DNA of 64,000 nt from Meconema thalassinum (GCA_946902985.2 OX336389.2:1010569441-1010633440); one strand, 5' to 3'. Shown: positions 1 through 10,277, counted from the stretch's first letter. The notes: a model not told the origin generated them from the sequence alone. Numbers and translations are program-made.

Positions 1-345
1 ATGCAATGGCAGGAAGGTACTCGTAATGAAGAGATAAAGGCTAAGTTAGAAATGAACACATTAGATGAAGCTGTTCGTATGAGCCAACTCTGATGGTGGA
101 GTCATGTGAAGAGTATGGGGGAGTAGAGATTAGCAAAGGGGTACGTGAGTTTGGCTGTAGAGAGTAAGAGAAGCAGAGGTAGACCTAGAAGATCATGGTT
201 AGATTCAGTGTTGAACGATTTCAAAGTGAGAGGTATATACCAGAGGAGGCTGCAGTGATAACTGCTAATAGGGGATCATGGAGGCAACTTGTTCGCAAAC
301 AGAGGATTGCAGACTAGACTCGACGCTAAAGGGCAAATCAGTCTC
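1..345 (+). mobile_element. 3' end of an RTE-like LINE
   Basis: This stretch aligns by eye with 18985-19310, the tail of the LINE fragment that begins near 17645. Shared blocks include 'atgagccaactc', 'gtagacctag' and 'gacgatttcaaagtgagagg', and both end with 'cagactagact' and a 'tcaaatga' run. It encodes the decayed C-terminal end of a reverse transcriptase polyprotein and holds no useful open frame. The window therefore begins inside a 5'-truncated non-LTR retrotransposon. The following 346-556 shows nothing I recognise. Confidence 0.75.
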
Positions 346-556
346 AAATGAGAATGTATGTATTTATCCAGGCTCCAGTTATATATATCTGTCTTGAGCA
401 ACTGTACCAAGTTTAAACTTCTGGGTATGGTCGTTGGATATCTTGATCACATCATCCATAAGTATAGATGTGGGCTGACCACCCATAGTAATAAAAGCCA
501 CACAGTACAGAATAGCTGGCTTAGTCCGAAAATAAAATTGAGGGATTATATTCATA

Positions 557-2021
557 CACACATCAAAAAAAGTTTTGCATCACCTCGGTTCCCAGATCTC
601 CGGCATATAGACGTTGACTGTGTATATTGTATCCAAGATACAGTCCCTTTGACTGTTCATAGATGTCACTAAAACTGCTCAAAGATGTAAACAACCATGC
701 ATGAGCAGGGCCTATTAAACGGAGGGGGTACGACAGCCGATCAGTTCCAGTCATTCCACCAGGACGAAGGTACGCTGCTCATGTTGTCTGTAGTTCTACC
801 ATGCCTAGAAGGTCAATACCGCAGTTCGATCGCGTCCGCATTGTTACTTTGTGTCAAGAAGGGCTCTCAACAAGGGAAGTTTCCAGGCGTCTCAGAGTGA
901 ACCAAAGCGATGTTGTTCGGACATGGAGGAGGTACAGAGATACAGGAACTGTCGATGACAGGCCTCGCTCAGGCCGCCCAAGGGCTACTACTGTAGTGGA
1001 TGACCGCTACTTACGGATTGCCGCTCGGAGGAACCCTGACAGCAATGCCACCATGTTGAATAATGCGTTTCGTTCAGCCACAGGACGTCGTGTTTCAACT
1101 CAAACTGTGCGCAATAGGCTGCATGATGCGCAACTTCACTCCCGACGTCCATGGCGAGGTCCAGCTTTGCAACCCCGACACCATGCAGCGCGGTACAGAT
1201 GGGCCCAACAACATGCTGAATGGACCCCACGGAATTGGCATCACGTTCTCTTCACCGATGAGTGTCGCATATGCCTTCAACCAGACAATCGTCGGAGACG
1301 TGTTTGGAGGCACCCTGGTCAGGCTGAACGTCTTGGACACACTGCCCAGCGAGTGCAGCAAGGTGGTGGTTCCCTGATGTTTTGGGGTGGCATTATGTGG
1401 GGCCGACGTACGCCACTGGTGGTCATGGAAGGCTCCGAAACGGCTTTACGATACCTGAATGACATCCTCCGACCCATAGTGCAACCATATCGGCAGAATA
1501 TTGGAGAGGCATTTGTCTTCATGGACGACAATTCTCGACCTCATCGTGCACATCTTGTGAATGCGTTCCTTCAAGATAACGACATCGCTCGACTACAGTG
1601 GCCAGCATGTTCGCCAGACATGAACCCTATCGAACATGCCTGGGATATGTTGAAAAGGGCTGTTTATGGACGTCTTGACCCACCAACCCCTCTGAGAGAT
1701 TTACGCCGAATTGTCGTTGAGGAGTGGGACAATTTGGACCAACAGTGTCTTGATGAACTTGTGGATAGTATGCCACGGCGAATACAGGCATGCATCAATG
1801 CAAGAGGACGTGCTACTGGGTATTAGAGGTAGTGGTGTGTACTGCAATCTAGACCACAAATGCTGAAAGTCTAGCTGTATGATGGTACAACATGCAATGT
1901 GTGGGTCTCATGAGCAATAAAACGAGCTGAAATGTTGTTTGTGTTGATCTCTATTCCCTTTGTATTTAACGGTTCCGGAACTCTTGGAACCGAGGTGATG
2001 CAAAACTTTTTTTGATGTGTG
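557..2021 (+). mobile_element. Tc1-like DNA transposon, copy 1
   Basis: The element is 1465 bp and is bounded by TA dinucleotides (555-556 and 2022-2023), the target-site duplication of the Tc1/mariner superfamily. Perfect 36-bp terminal inverted repeats lie at 557-592 and 1986-2021; each begins CACACATCAAAAAAAG and ends GGTTCC when read inward. It contains a single uninterrupted transposase gene. A second copy of exactly the same length lies at 33839-35303; I count about four nucleotide differences between them. Both structure and coding capacity look intact, so recent activity is likely. Confidence 0.97.
801..1826 (+). CDS. Tc1-family transposase (DD34E), copy 1
   Basis: This 341-residue protein has the usual length for a Tc1 transposase, the nuclear enzyme that binds the inverted repeats and cuts and pastes the element into TA sites. 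The N-terminal 110 residues carry paired helix-turn-helix segments joined by a GRPR-like AT-hook (residues 58-61). The catalytic triad is visible as D153 in FTDE, D243 in MDDN and E278 in NPIEH, with exactly 34 residues between the second D and the E. The ATG at 801 is chosen because the protein then starts MPRRSIPQFDR, the usual family N terminus. No intron, stop or frameshift is seen. It differs from copy 2 by two residues (A182 against V, and P against T near residue 296). Confident as a full-length transposase; activity is inferred. Confidence 0.96.
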   Translation: MPRRSIPQFDRVRIVTLCQEGLSTREVSRRLRVNQSDVVRTWRRYRDTGTVDDRPRSGRPRATTVVDDRYLRIAARRNPDSNATMLNNAFRSATGRRVSTQTVRNRLHDAQLHSRRPWRGPALQPRHHAARYRWAQQHAEWTPRNWHHVLFTDECRICLQPDNRRRRVWRHPGQAERLGHTAQRVQQGGGSLMFWGGIMWGRRTPLVVMEGSETALRYLNDILRPIVQPYRQNIGEAFVFMDDNSRPHRAHLVNAFLQDNDIARLQWPACSPDMNPIEHAWDMLKRAVYGRLDPPTPLRDLRRIVVEEWDNLDQQCLDELVDSMPRRIQACINARGRATGY

Positions 2022-2023
2022 TA

Positions 2024-2160
2024 TAACTATTTAATTACTGTATCTTGTAAATATATTTGAACATATTTGGTAATTAACTAATTAGTTAATCAATCAGTAT
2101 ATAAAGATGTTGCTTGATGATTGAAACATGTCATCCCCCTATTCATCACTTTTGTAGTGC
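2024..2160 (+). mobile_element. Penelope-like element 3' scrap with broken hammerhead remnant
   Basis: The AT-rich stretch resembles the tail of the PLE at 50540-50690. It ends with 'gattgaaacatgtcatc' (about 2118-2135), which matches the 3' half of the hammerhead motif at 50663-50676. The 5' half, with the CTGANGA core, is missing. Copy 1 of the Tc1 element was inserted just to its left. The assignment rests on this short similarity only. Confidence 0.5.
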
Positions 2161-2198
2161 AGTGTGTATTTTGAAAAGTGTATTAGGCTATTTGTGTA

Positions 2199-2527
2199 TG
2201 GCCTCCGTGGCTTAGGCGGCAGCACGCCGGCCTCTCACCACTGAGTTCGTGGTTCAAATCCCGGTCACTCCATGTGAGATCTGTGCTGGACAAAACGGAG
2301 GCAGACAGGTTTTTCTCCGGGTACTCCGGTTTTCCCTGTCAAACTTTCATTCCAGCAACACTCTCCACTATCATTTCATTTCATCTGTCATTCATTTAAT
2401 CACTGCCCCAGAGGAGTGCGTCAGGCCTCGGCAGCCGGCACAGTTCATATCCTCGCCGCTAGATGGGGGCTTCATTCATTCCATTCCTGACCCGGTCGGA
2501 GACTGGAAGCAGGCTGTGGATTTTTTC
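2199..2527 (+). mobile_element. tRNA-derived SINE with 17-bp TSD
   Basis: The 5' head (2199-2275) is tRNA-like, with an A box around 'tggcttaggcggcagc' and a B box 'ggttcaaatcc', the internal RNA polymerase III promoter. A roughly 250-bp unrelated body follows and ends in a T-rich run. The unit is flanked by a perfect 17-bp direct repeat, attaggctatttgtgta, at 2182-2198 and 2528-2544. That is the signature of LINE-mediated insertion and fixes both ends. It is not a tRNA gene, because the anticodon region is not preserved and the element is clearly transposed. Confidence 0.9.
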
Positions 2528-2663
2528 ATTAGGCTATTTGTGTATTTTAAAGGTAGATTATTAAATAAAAATCAAATATGTTAATATTAATCCCTCAAGA
2601 TAAATAGGCACATGTCGGCATGTTCGCCAAATGAAAAGTCAATCTTTAGCCTACATGGAATCT

Positions 2664-3008
2664 TTTTTTTAGCGTATGGCTTTTAGTGCCGGTCGTGTCC
2701 GAGGACTTGTTCGGCTCGCCAGTTTGTAGCTGCTCCTATGCGGACACCCATTGGGTGAGCTACAAGTACTGTCACGTGTGGAGTGTTGACTGGGATGGAA
2801 AGTTTTGAGTGTAAGGACGAGGAGTTGGAAGGAAGCGGCTGTGGCCTATAGTTAGGGACCAACCCCGGCATTTGCCTGGAAGGAAGATGGGGAAACCACA
2901 GAAGACCATCTTCAAGGTTGCCGGTGGGGGGATTCGAACCTCCTCGCCTCCCGGATGTGAGCGACTGCCAGCAGCCACGCCATAACGACCTAGGCTAACT
3001 CACCCGGT
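2664..3008 (-). mobile_element. tRNA-derived SINE (second family), copy 1
   Basis: Read on the minus strand the element begins near 3008 with a tRNA-like head. The reverse complement of 'ggattcgaacc' (about 2930-2940) gives the B box. The element ends in an A run, seen as poly-T at 2664-2670. The 9-bp repeat atggaatct flanks it at 2655-2663 and 3009-3017. A second, diverged copy in the same orientation lies at 36854-37184. The 'ggcctatagttagggacc' core is common to both. Confidence 0.85.
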
Positions 3009-3104
3009 ATGGAATCTATAAAGGCAACACTGGAAAAGTGGTTTCTGAGTTTTCTGTGGATGCTAGAACACACAACATTTGGCAATACAAATTAATGAAT
3101 GGGT

Positions 3105-4740
3105 AACACTTTATTTATTTATTTATTTACATAGGTCCCAATGAGCCTGAGCTCGTATTAGGGACAATCAAGTAACATAGTTACAGCATGGCATATATAT
3201 AATTTTTGCAACATTATTGTTTAATTTAATAGTAACTTATATTAGATTGCTAGTGACTAACTTTACAGAGATAATTCGGTATGATACATTGCATTGCTTA
3301 AGGCTATTGTACATGGGCTATTCATTCCTTAATAGGAAGTCTTTTGTTTTCCTCTTAAATGTTTTTATAGAGAAACTTTCCCTTATGCCTAATGGTAGCG
3401 AGTTGTATTCTTTTATTATAGAGGACATAATTCCTTTAGTTCCAAATTTAATGGATTGGGAATGGCTGGTGAATATTTGATTTACTCCTCTTGTTGCATA
3501 ATGATGAATGTCATTTGCATGGGTAAAATGGATGTGTGTGTGTATCAATTTGTTTTCTAATTTGTATACAAATACTGTTGCTGACATAGCTATTTGTTTT
3601 TGCAGTGGCATAATTTTAGTTCCTGAGTACAATTCATTTGAGGGTGTGAGCCAAGGTAATCCAAAGATAGATTTTATAGCACGTTTCTGGAGTATCTCAA
3701 GTTCTTTTATCAGCTCCTTCTTACAATATCCCCATATGAAATTCATGTACATTAGATGTGAATGTATCAGAGCAAAGTATATATTTTTCAATTGTTGGCT
3801 AGTAAGACAGCTATATCTTAATCTGAAAATAATACCAATTAAAGGGCTGATTTTATGTTTTACATTTTCTACATGATTTTCCCAGGTTAGTGTACTATCT
3901 AGTGTGATACCTAAGTATGTTGCCGATTTAACCCTTTCTATTTCTTTGTTGGCTATGTTGACTATGTTTGTGGTCTCAATCTTGCATGATGGTTTATGGA
4001 AGAACAAATATTTTGTTTTAGTGATATTGATAACCATTTTGTGTGCTCTCAACCAATCCACCAGCTTATTGAGATCATAATTAATATTTAGCATAATTTC
4101 CTGTTCAGATGTTCCCAGATGGAGTATAAAAATATCATCTGCAAATAGTTTAAGCTTGCCTTTCAATTCTAATAATACTATATCATTAATATAGGCCAAG
4201 AAAAGAATTGGTCCTAAGACAGAACCTTGAGGTACTCCTGTGTCAATTCTCATTTGAGATCCTTTTACATTATCGATTGCAACATATTGTTTTCTGTTAG
4301 TGAGGTAGTTCTTGAACCAATCATGTGCCACTCCTCTGATGCCTGCAAATTCTAGTTTATTAAGGAGAATCTTATGGTTAACCAGATCGAAGGCTTTTTG
4401 AAGGTCAATTAGTACACCAGCAGCTAGTTTGTTTTCATCTAATGCCTTTTCTACATCAGTTACTACTTCAAATATAGCACTATCAGCTCCTCTATTTGGA
4501 ATAAACCCATATTGGCAGTTTGCAAAGTAATCATTTTACATGAAGAAATTCATAAGTCTTCGTTTAACAACGCTTTCTAGAACCTTGCTGATGGCAGATA
4601 TAATATTAATGGGTCTGTAATTTGATGGGTGGTTTAGGTCTTCGATTTTTGAAGAGTGTAACATATTTTTAGTTTTCCAATTTTGCCCAGTAAAAGGTGT
4701 CAAGATCTGGTGTACAACTTGTGATATAATGGTGTATTAA
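3105..4740 (-). mobile_element. 5'-truncated LINE (Jockey/CR1-like)
   Basis: This is a minus-strand non-LTR retrotransposon fragment. Its 3' end is a simple (AAAT)n tail, seen as 'tttatttatttattta' at 3110-3128, and its 5' end fades near 4740. It carries the reverse transcriptase from the palm region to the C terminus but no endonuclease. The protein resembles that of the plus-strand LINE at 44101-45752, with motifs such as IGIIFRLRY against VGILRKLRY and similar C-terminal endings, so both belong to one clade. Confidence 0.8.
3318..4740 (-). pseudogene. LINE reverse transcriptase, disrupted
   Basis: The open part (3318-4535) encodes the RT palm with KAFD (upstream of 4331), GVPQGSVLGP and LFADD, then the thumb and the conserved C-terminal segment. 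The frame continues upstream of the first possible start. It is interrupted by an in-frame TAA at 4536-4538, within 'LMNFFM*NDYFANCQYGF', and carries on through 'NHPSNYRPINIISAISKVLE' to about 4740. The enzyme would copy LINE RNA at a nicked target. The stop and the missing endonuclease mean it is dead. The conserved motifs make the RT call secure; the exact clade is not. Confidence 0.85.
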
Positions 4741-4830
4741 TCCTTAAATTACCTGGGTCCAGTCGCAGACTGTGTGAATTCCCACCAATTCCAATAATCC
4801 CCTTCATTGGTCATTGTGAACTATTCCATC

Positions 4831-5013
4831 TGTTAGGTTCACTTCTTAATAAATCACATAGACTCCTCTAGAATGCATATTTTATTATTTGTTGTGGAAA
4901 GATTCTCAATTCACACGACACACACCATATTGTTTTGACACTGAACTTCACTGATATCAAAGACTATGTCAAAGATACTGCACTACACTCTTGTGCTTGC
5001 TGCCAACACAACA
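4831..5013 (-). repeat. BEL 3' LTR
   Basis: This 183-bp LTR is the downstream copy for the minus-strand element. It is the same as 13003-13185 except 'gcactacac' against 'gcaccacac' near its end. The TG...CA termini are intact and CCATC lies just outside. Confidence 0.95.
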
Positions 5014-5025
5014 TTCTCCCACCTT
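5014..5025 (-). promoter_or_regulatory. BEL polypurine tract
   Basis: On the minus strand 'aaggtgggagaa' lies immediately upstream of the 3' LTR. This is the position and composition of the plus-strand DNA primer of LTR retrotransposons. Confidence 0.8.
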
Positions 5026-5109
5026 GAGTTGTGGAAACAACTCAACAAAACAATAAAATAACATAACACACATATTTTCACAAAATAAATGAACATAGAA
5101 ATAAATAAG

Positions 5110-8100
5110 TCACTCAAAATATCTCTTTGGTTTAACCGTCTTTGGATTTTTCTCCTTCTTCTCATTTTCATTCCGCTCAACTTGCAGTCTTAAAGCATGA
5201 TCTTCTCCAGATGTCACTTCAAGTGGATACACCCTCTGTACTGGCCTCAGTAGCTCTCCTTTTGTAGTCACCAAGCGAACAACTCTCACGACACCACCTT
5301 TGCCAGGGATGACCTCCGTCACTCTTGCCAGCGGCCAGTCTAGTCTCTTCGTGTTGTCACTGGCTACCAGTACTACTTCACCTACACAGGGTTTGTGATG
5401 ACTTTTCCTAATGTGGTTCTTCTGTATTAGCTGTCCAAGATATTCATTCCTGAATCTTACCCTTAATGTTTCCTTTACTTTCTGTCTGTACCTGAATCTT
5501 CTGTCAAGTTTTATGTCCTCGATCATGTCGATATCGGGCATTCCAATCTCCTTGACTTCCTGTAGGAACATTGCAGGGGTGATAGCCATCAAGTCTTCTC
5601 CATCATTGGACAGGTAAGTAAGTGGTCGTGAATTCATGACAGCTTCAATGTCACACAGAACAGTCATCATTTCTTGGTACGACAGACATGACTTTCCCAG
5701 AACTTTCCTGAGCATTTGTTTGAGGACACCAATCAGCCTCTCCCACCATCCTCCCCACCATGCTGCAGTGGGAGGATTGAATTTCCATTTTATTTGGTGT
5801 ACAGAACTATATTCAGCAATTTTATCCCACTGAATTGTCTCCAACATATTGCAGGTGCCTTGAAAGTTTGTCCCATTGTCACTATAGACAATCATTGGCC
5901 TTCCACGTCTGGACACGAAGCGCCGAAAAGCTTCGAGGAATGTTGCAGTAGCCAAAGATGTTACTAACTCCAGGTGTACTGCACGAAAAACCGCACACGT
6001 GAACAGACAGACCCAGGCTTTCTCTCCACCTTTCAAAATCAGAGGCCCGGCAAAGTCGACCCCTGTTATTTCAAAAATTGAGGCTTCTCTTACTCTGTCT
6101 ATGGGGAGATGAGTTTGTTCTGCTTCAAGATGTTTTCCATGGTACCTTCTGCAGACAACACATGTTTTAATTGCACCCTTCACCGTTCTCCTTCCTCCAA
6201 GGATCCAATATTTCTGTCTGAGCCCACTGAGCAGAATCTGGGTTCCAGCATGACATAAGTCTTTGTGCTTCTCCCTAATGAGAGCGTGAACCGCTGTATG
6301 CTTCGCAGGAAGGATAGCAGGACAACGGAAAGCATAGTCATCTTTGCGCGATATAATTTTTGTTTTCAGTCTCATCACTCCCTCATCATCCATGAAAACA
6401 CATAGTGAGTTGAATCTTTCATCCTTTTCACCAACAAAACACTCCTTTTGTATGAACTTCATCACGACTTTTTCTGCTTCTGTGGTTTCTTCAATGGATA
6501 GTTCGGTAGTTCTTCTATTATTTTTCTGTCGACAATTATACAGAAACCTCAAGATCCATCCTATCATACGAACTGTTCTACGGAAACTTGAGAAATAGTC
6601 AAGGTGCCATTCTTGGGTATTGGACTTGTCTTCTAACACCGTCATAGTGTTGACTTTCTTTTTTCTTTCTTGGAAGACTTCATCATCGTTTGTTGAAATT
6701 TCGGGGCTAGGCCATTGTGTAGTGGATTGTTTTAGCCATTTTGGCCCTTCCCACCATCTCTGTTGAAGTAACTGTTTTGTGCTACATCCCCTTGATGCCA
6801 GGTCAGCCGGATTCATGGTTCCTGGAACATGCCGCCACTGTTCTATTCTGGACAGTCTTCGAATTTCTTGCACTCTGTTCCACACGAAGGTCCCCCAAGG
6901 TTCGTCTAACTTGATCCAAGACAACACAGTCGACGAGTCACTCCAATAATAAGTAACGATTTCTTTTGCAGTTAATGTTGGCAGTATTGACGTCACTAGT
7001 CGAACCCCTATTGTAGCTGCTAATAATTCCAGGCGTGGTATGGTGATACTCTTCTTGGGTGCCACTCTTGTCTTGGCTTGTACAAATCGTAGCTCTATAT
7101 TGTCAACCCTCTGTATTCGCAAGAATATAACTGCAGCATACGCAGTTTGACTGGCGTCGCAGAACACGTGAAGAGATATATCTTCAACCGACTGGACACT
7201 ACCGATCAAACATCTAGGAATCTTAATCTCAGACAGCTGAGGTAGTTCTGCCAACCACTTCATGAATCTTCTCTTTGTTGTTTCGTCTACTCTGGTGTCC
7301 CAACCCAAGTCAGTGGCCCATAGTTCTTGCAAGATTAATTTTGGACAGAGAAATACTGGACATGAGAAGCCAATAGGGTCAAACACCTTATGTGCAGCTC
7401 CTAGTATAGCTCTTTTGGTGATTACATCATATTTGAAATCGTTAACATGAGTTAGATTCAGTTCAATGGTATCTTCTCCTTTATTCCAAATGAGCCCTAG
7501 CACATGAGTAAGATTTTCAGCTGTACCATCCTGAGAATACTCCCACCCTCGGAGATTGAAAGATGCCTTATCCATTATTATGCTTGCCTGTCGCATGAAT
7601 GAATGAAGGTCATTTCTGTTGTTAACACTAATAGCACAGTTATCCACATAAAAACATTCTTCCAATTTTTCTATTGTTGAAGTTGAGTAGGAACTATTAT
7701 CGACTGTTTGTCTCTTCAACTCGTTCAAGTGGAGTTTGATGGTTGCCGACAATAGGAACGGAGAACATGCAAGTCCAAAGACAACTCTATTGTGACGCAA
7801 CACTTCTACCTTCCCTGTACTTTCCTCCTCCCACCAAAGGAATCTCAGAAAATCACGGTCTCTAGGATTGACACTTATTTGAAGAAATGCTTTTTCTACA
7901 TCGGCCGTCACACCGATCTCATTTTCTCTGAACTTCAGTAGCGAACTAGGGATCAGCTCTATGAAGTTAGGCCCTTTTTCAATACATTCGTTCAGAGATG
8001 GAGCGTTTCTCTGCTTCGCCGAGGCATCAAAAACAGGCCTGATCTTGGTGGTGCTGTTTTCTTTGAAGACAGGTCGGTGAGGTAGATAGTGTCCACTATT

Positions 8101-8607
8101 CTTCAGTTCTTCTTCAGGTACCCTCTCGATGATTCCTTGCTCCAACCAACTTCGTAAGACATTATCGTACTCCTGATAATGTTGTTCAGCTTGTAGTTTC
8201 TTTGTAGTGATTTCTAATCTGTGCTGAGCAATTTCTTTGTTGTCAGGGAGAGGTGGATGTTGTTCACTCCAAGGCAGACACACTTCATATCTGTTATCTT
8301 CATTCAGTCGTGCAGTCTCAAGGAAGTTATTTCTAACACGCTCATTCCTCTCGACGATAGATTCTTTCACAACAGGGTCAGTAATTCCAAGAATTTCTAA
8401 GTCCCAGAGATCAGAAATTCTTGTATGTTGGGAAAACAATGATGACACTAATAATGATGCCGAATCCCTTTGGGCCTTGTTACCTATGACTTTTCCCATT
8501 AGTGTCCACCCTAGGGAAGTCTCCACCAAAACTAGGCCACATTTTAGTTGATGTTTCCTCCCAGTGAGCAGTTCACCCGCCTTATCGGCCCCAATCAGAA
8601 TCTGCAC
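5110..8607 (-). CDS. BEL pol: RT, RNase H, integrase
   Basis: This 1165-residue open frame holds most of the BEL polyprotein. It opens in the linker after the protease (VQILIGADKAGELLTG). Next comes RT (about 130-420), with PVFDAS, TADVEKAFLQI and FYVDN (residues 319-323). RNase H follows, with FCDAS at 482-486 and the downstream YWSDS. The integrase has an HHCC zinc module, ending KTCVVCRR, and D...D...E core motifs in GVDFAGP, YSDNGTNF and the WWERLIG helix. The C terminus ends near residue 1165, 97 bp before the LTR. Pol lies in the -1 frame relative to gag. Its frame reads open upstream to about 8730, so the real start is inside gag-protease and the GTG at 8607 is only formal. Apart from that frame break I see no lesion. 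Confidence 0.95.
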   Translation of the reverse strand: MQILIGADKAGELLTGRKHQLKCGLVLVETSLGWTLMGKVIGNKAQRDSASLLVSSLFSQHTRISDLWDLEILGITDPVVKESIVERNERVRNNFLETARLNEDNRYEVCLPWSEQHPPLPDNKEIAQHRLEITTKKLQAEQHYQEYDNVLRSWLEQGIIERVPEEELKNSGHYLPHRPVFKENSTTKIRPVFDASAKQRNAPSLNECIEKGPNFIELIPSSLLKFRENEIGVTADVEKAFLQISVNPRDRDFLRFLWWEEESTGKVEVLRHNRVVFGLACSPFLLSATIKLHLNELKRQTVDNSSYSTSTIEKLEECFYVDNCAISVNNRNDLHSFMRQASIIMDKASFNLRGWEYSQDGTAENLTHVLGLIWNKGEDTIELNLTHVNDFKYDVITKRAILGAAHKVFDPIGFSCPVFLCPKLILQELWATDLGWDTRVDETTKRRFMKWLAELPQLSEIKIPRCLIGSVQSVEDISLHVFCDASQTAYAAVIFLRIQRVDNIELRFVQAKTRVAPKKSITIPRLELLAATIGVRLVTSILPTLTAKEIVTYYWSDSSTVLSWIKLDEPWGTFVWNRVQEIRRLSRIEQWRHVPGTMNPADLASRGCSTKQLLQQRWWEGPKWLKQSTTQWPSPEISTNDDEVFQERKKKVNTMTVLEDKSNTQEWHLDYFSSFRRTVRMIGWILRFLYNCRQKNNRRTTELSIEETTEAEKVVMKFIQKECFVGEKDERFNSLCVFMDDEGVMRLKTKIISRKDDYAFRCPAILPAKHTAVHALIREKHKDLCHAGTQILLSGLRQKYWILGGRRTVKGAIKTCVVCRRYHGKHLEAEQTHLPIDRVREASIFEITGVDFAGPLILKGGEKAWVCLFTCAVFRAVHLELVTSLATATFLEAFRRFVSRRGRPMIVYSDNGTNFQGTCNMLETIQWDKIAEYSSVHQIKWKFNPPTAAWWGGWWERLIGVLKQMLRKVLGKSCLSYQEMMTVLCDIEAVMNSRPLTYLSNDGEDLMAITPAMFLQEVKEIGMPDIDMIEDIKLDRRFRYRQKVKETLRVRFRNEYLGQLIQKNHIRKSHHKPCVGEVVLVASDNTKRLDWPLARVTEVIPGKGGVVRVVRLVTTKGELLRPVQRVYPLEVTSGEDHALRLQVERNENEKKEKNPKTVKPKRYFE

Positions 8608-8714
8608 AGGCCCTCGCTCTCGTACATCAGTTAAACATATTTTCAGATCCCGTATCTCCTCACTCCAAGAACCATTCTTAATATATGGGACATCTTCATA
8701 AATAATATCTTGGC

Positions 8715-10277
8715 TTAAACTTCCAGCTCCTTGGAATAGTTTCCCTCCAATCGCTTTAAACTTATTCTGTAACAGTCGTGTTTTGCTTCTCGAGAACGTA
8801 CTCCACCAAACAAGGAATGTATTAACGTTTCCTTCCTGATTGACTGATACCCCATTTCTTCGGCTAGGTCACGTGCAATGTAGGATTTAGTAGACCCAGT
8901 ATCAATGACAGCCCGTACAGTTTTTTGTTTACCCTTTCCTTTAACGACAACTGCCAGGGTTTGCAAGTACACCTCAGGAGAACAAGACACATTAGCTAAA
9001 GCCTTATCCACATTATTGCCATCCTGGAGAACCAAATTCCTGTCTCCCTCGTAATTCTGTTTGGACACACTTTCATTTTCTTTGTCACGGAGCTTATAAC
9101 ACATTAATACCACATGTTTACCACCACAAACAATGCACCTGACAATCGATTTACAAGCTCTACTTGCATGGCCCTTCTTTAAACAATTGAAGCAACAGTG
9201 TTTATCAGTTAAGATTTTCCTTTTCTCCCCTACAGTCATTTTTTGAGCTTTAATGCACTCTGGGCTCGAATGAGGTTTAAGACAAAAAACACACTCCTGT
9301 CTCTTAGAAACATCAGCAAACAAAGCAGAAGCAGTAGGTATATTTGGTTCAATGACATCCCTTGGTTTCTTGTCTCCCTTAATCTTAGATCCTTGGGATG
9401 TGCTAATACTAAACCCTTTCATCGCCAATGAAATTCTTTCTTCACTTACTACTTCATTTTGAAGAAAAGCCATGAGCTGCTGCAAACGATCTTTGGATAC
9501 AGAATCACACCTGAAGGAAGTATTCCTCTGCCATGCTCTTAATAGGTCTTCTGGCAAAGATGATTCAATTAGGGGATACAGCATTGCAGTACATTTTTCT
9601 GTAGTAACGCCTAAACTTTCCAGCGATCTGAGATGTGACTCTAATTTATCATACAAGCTACTCAGTGTTGGCCTTTCTTTGGAATTGACTGCATTCGTCA
9701 ATACTAGTTTGAGCAATTCACGAACATAAACTTCCACCTGCAAGTCCTCTCTGCCAAATCGAGCTTGAAGACTCTCTATAGCTTTGTCATAATTCTCGGC
9801 AGTGGGTGGAAAACTAGTAACTAATTCATATGCTCTGGAACCTTCTGTCATAGCCTGAATTAAATATTGGAATTTATCTTCCTTCCCAATGTCCTCATCC
9901 TCGTGAATTTTACGGAACTGGCTCCAAAAATATAACCAATCAATTATTTCACCAGAAAATTTCTTAAATTCTATTCTTGGAAGTCTATATTTCTTTTTAT
10001 CACAAACATTGTCATTCACTACACTTTGTGGAGGGGTAATGGAAACAACAGGATTCATAAAACGTGTTGCTTTTGTTCTACAGCTAAGGAATTTGTGTTT
10101 GTAATCATCAGCTGATTCACATTCCGTTTCTATTTCGTCATCCTCACACTCGTCGTCTATCATCTGTTGAAATATTAATCCATCTAAATTAGAGATATCA
10201 TCATACTTTTCTTGAAGGATTTCAAGTTGCACTTGCACTTTTTCCGTTTCAGTTTGATCATCTTCTAACGACGTCAT
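8715..10277 (-). CDS. BEL gag and N-terminal protease
   Basis: This 520-residue protein has an acidic N terminus. A capsid-like region (about 98-290) contains LPRIEFKKFSGE and FWSQFRKIHEDE, the hallmark of BEL gag (DUF1759). Three cysteine knuckles follow (about 329-393, for example CFNCLKKGHASRAC), which bind the RNA. The aspartic protease begins with AVIDTGSTKSYI near residue 455 (DUF1758). The ATG at 10277 starts MTSLEDDQ. The frame stops at 8715 in the middle of the protease, whereas the rest of the protease and pol continue in the -1 frame from the same place. BEL elements usually make one gag-pol frame, so this is probably a one-base indel, although programmed slippage cannot be excluded. 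Confidence 0.93.
   Translation of the reverse strand: MTSLEDDQTETEKVQVQLEILQEKYDDISNLDGLIFQQMIDDECEDDEIETECESADDYKHKFLSCRTKATRFMNPVVSITPPQSVVNDNVCDKKKYRLPRIEFKKFSGEIIDWLYFWSQFRKIHEDEDIGKEDKFQYLIQAMTEGSRAYELVTSFPPTAENYDKAIESLQARFGREDLQVEVYVRELLKLVLTNAVNSKERPTLSSLYDKLESHLRSLESLGVTTEKCTAMLYPLIESSLPEDLLRAWQRNTSFRCDSVSKDRLQQLMAFLQNEVVSEERISLAMKGFSISTSQGSKIKGDKKPRDVIEPNIPTASALFADVSKRQECVFCLKPHSSPECIKAQKMTVGEKRKILTDKHCCFNCLKKGHASRACKSIVRCIVCGGKHVVLMCYKLRDKENESVSKQNYEGDRNLVLQDGNNVDKALANVSCSPEVYLQTLAVVVKGKGKQKTVRAVIDTGSTKSYIARDLAEEMGYQSIRKETLIHSLFGGVRSREAKHDCYRISLKRLEGNYSKELEV

Noticed and set aside
358..672. 104-residue frame at the left edge of Tc1 copy 1
   Set aside because: It crosses the transposon boundary at 557 and has no recognisable domain.
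988..1531. Frames of 70-104 residues overlapping the Tc1 transposase on both strands
   Set aside because: They repeat in the second copy only because the DNA is the same; the 341-residue frame with the DD34E triad explains the conservation.
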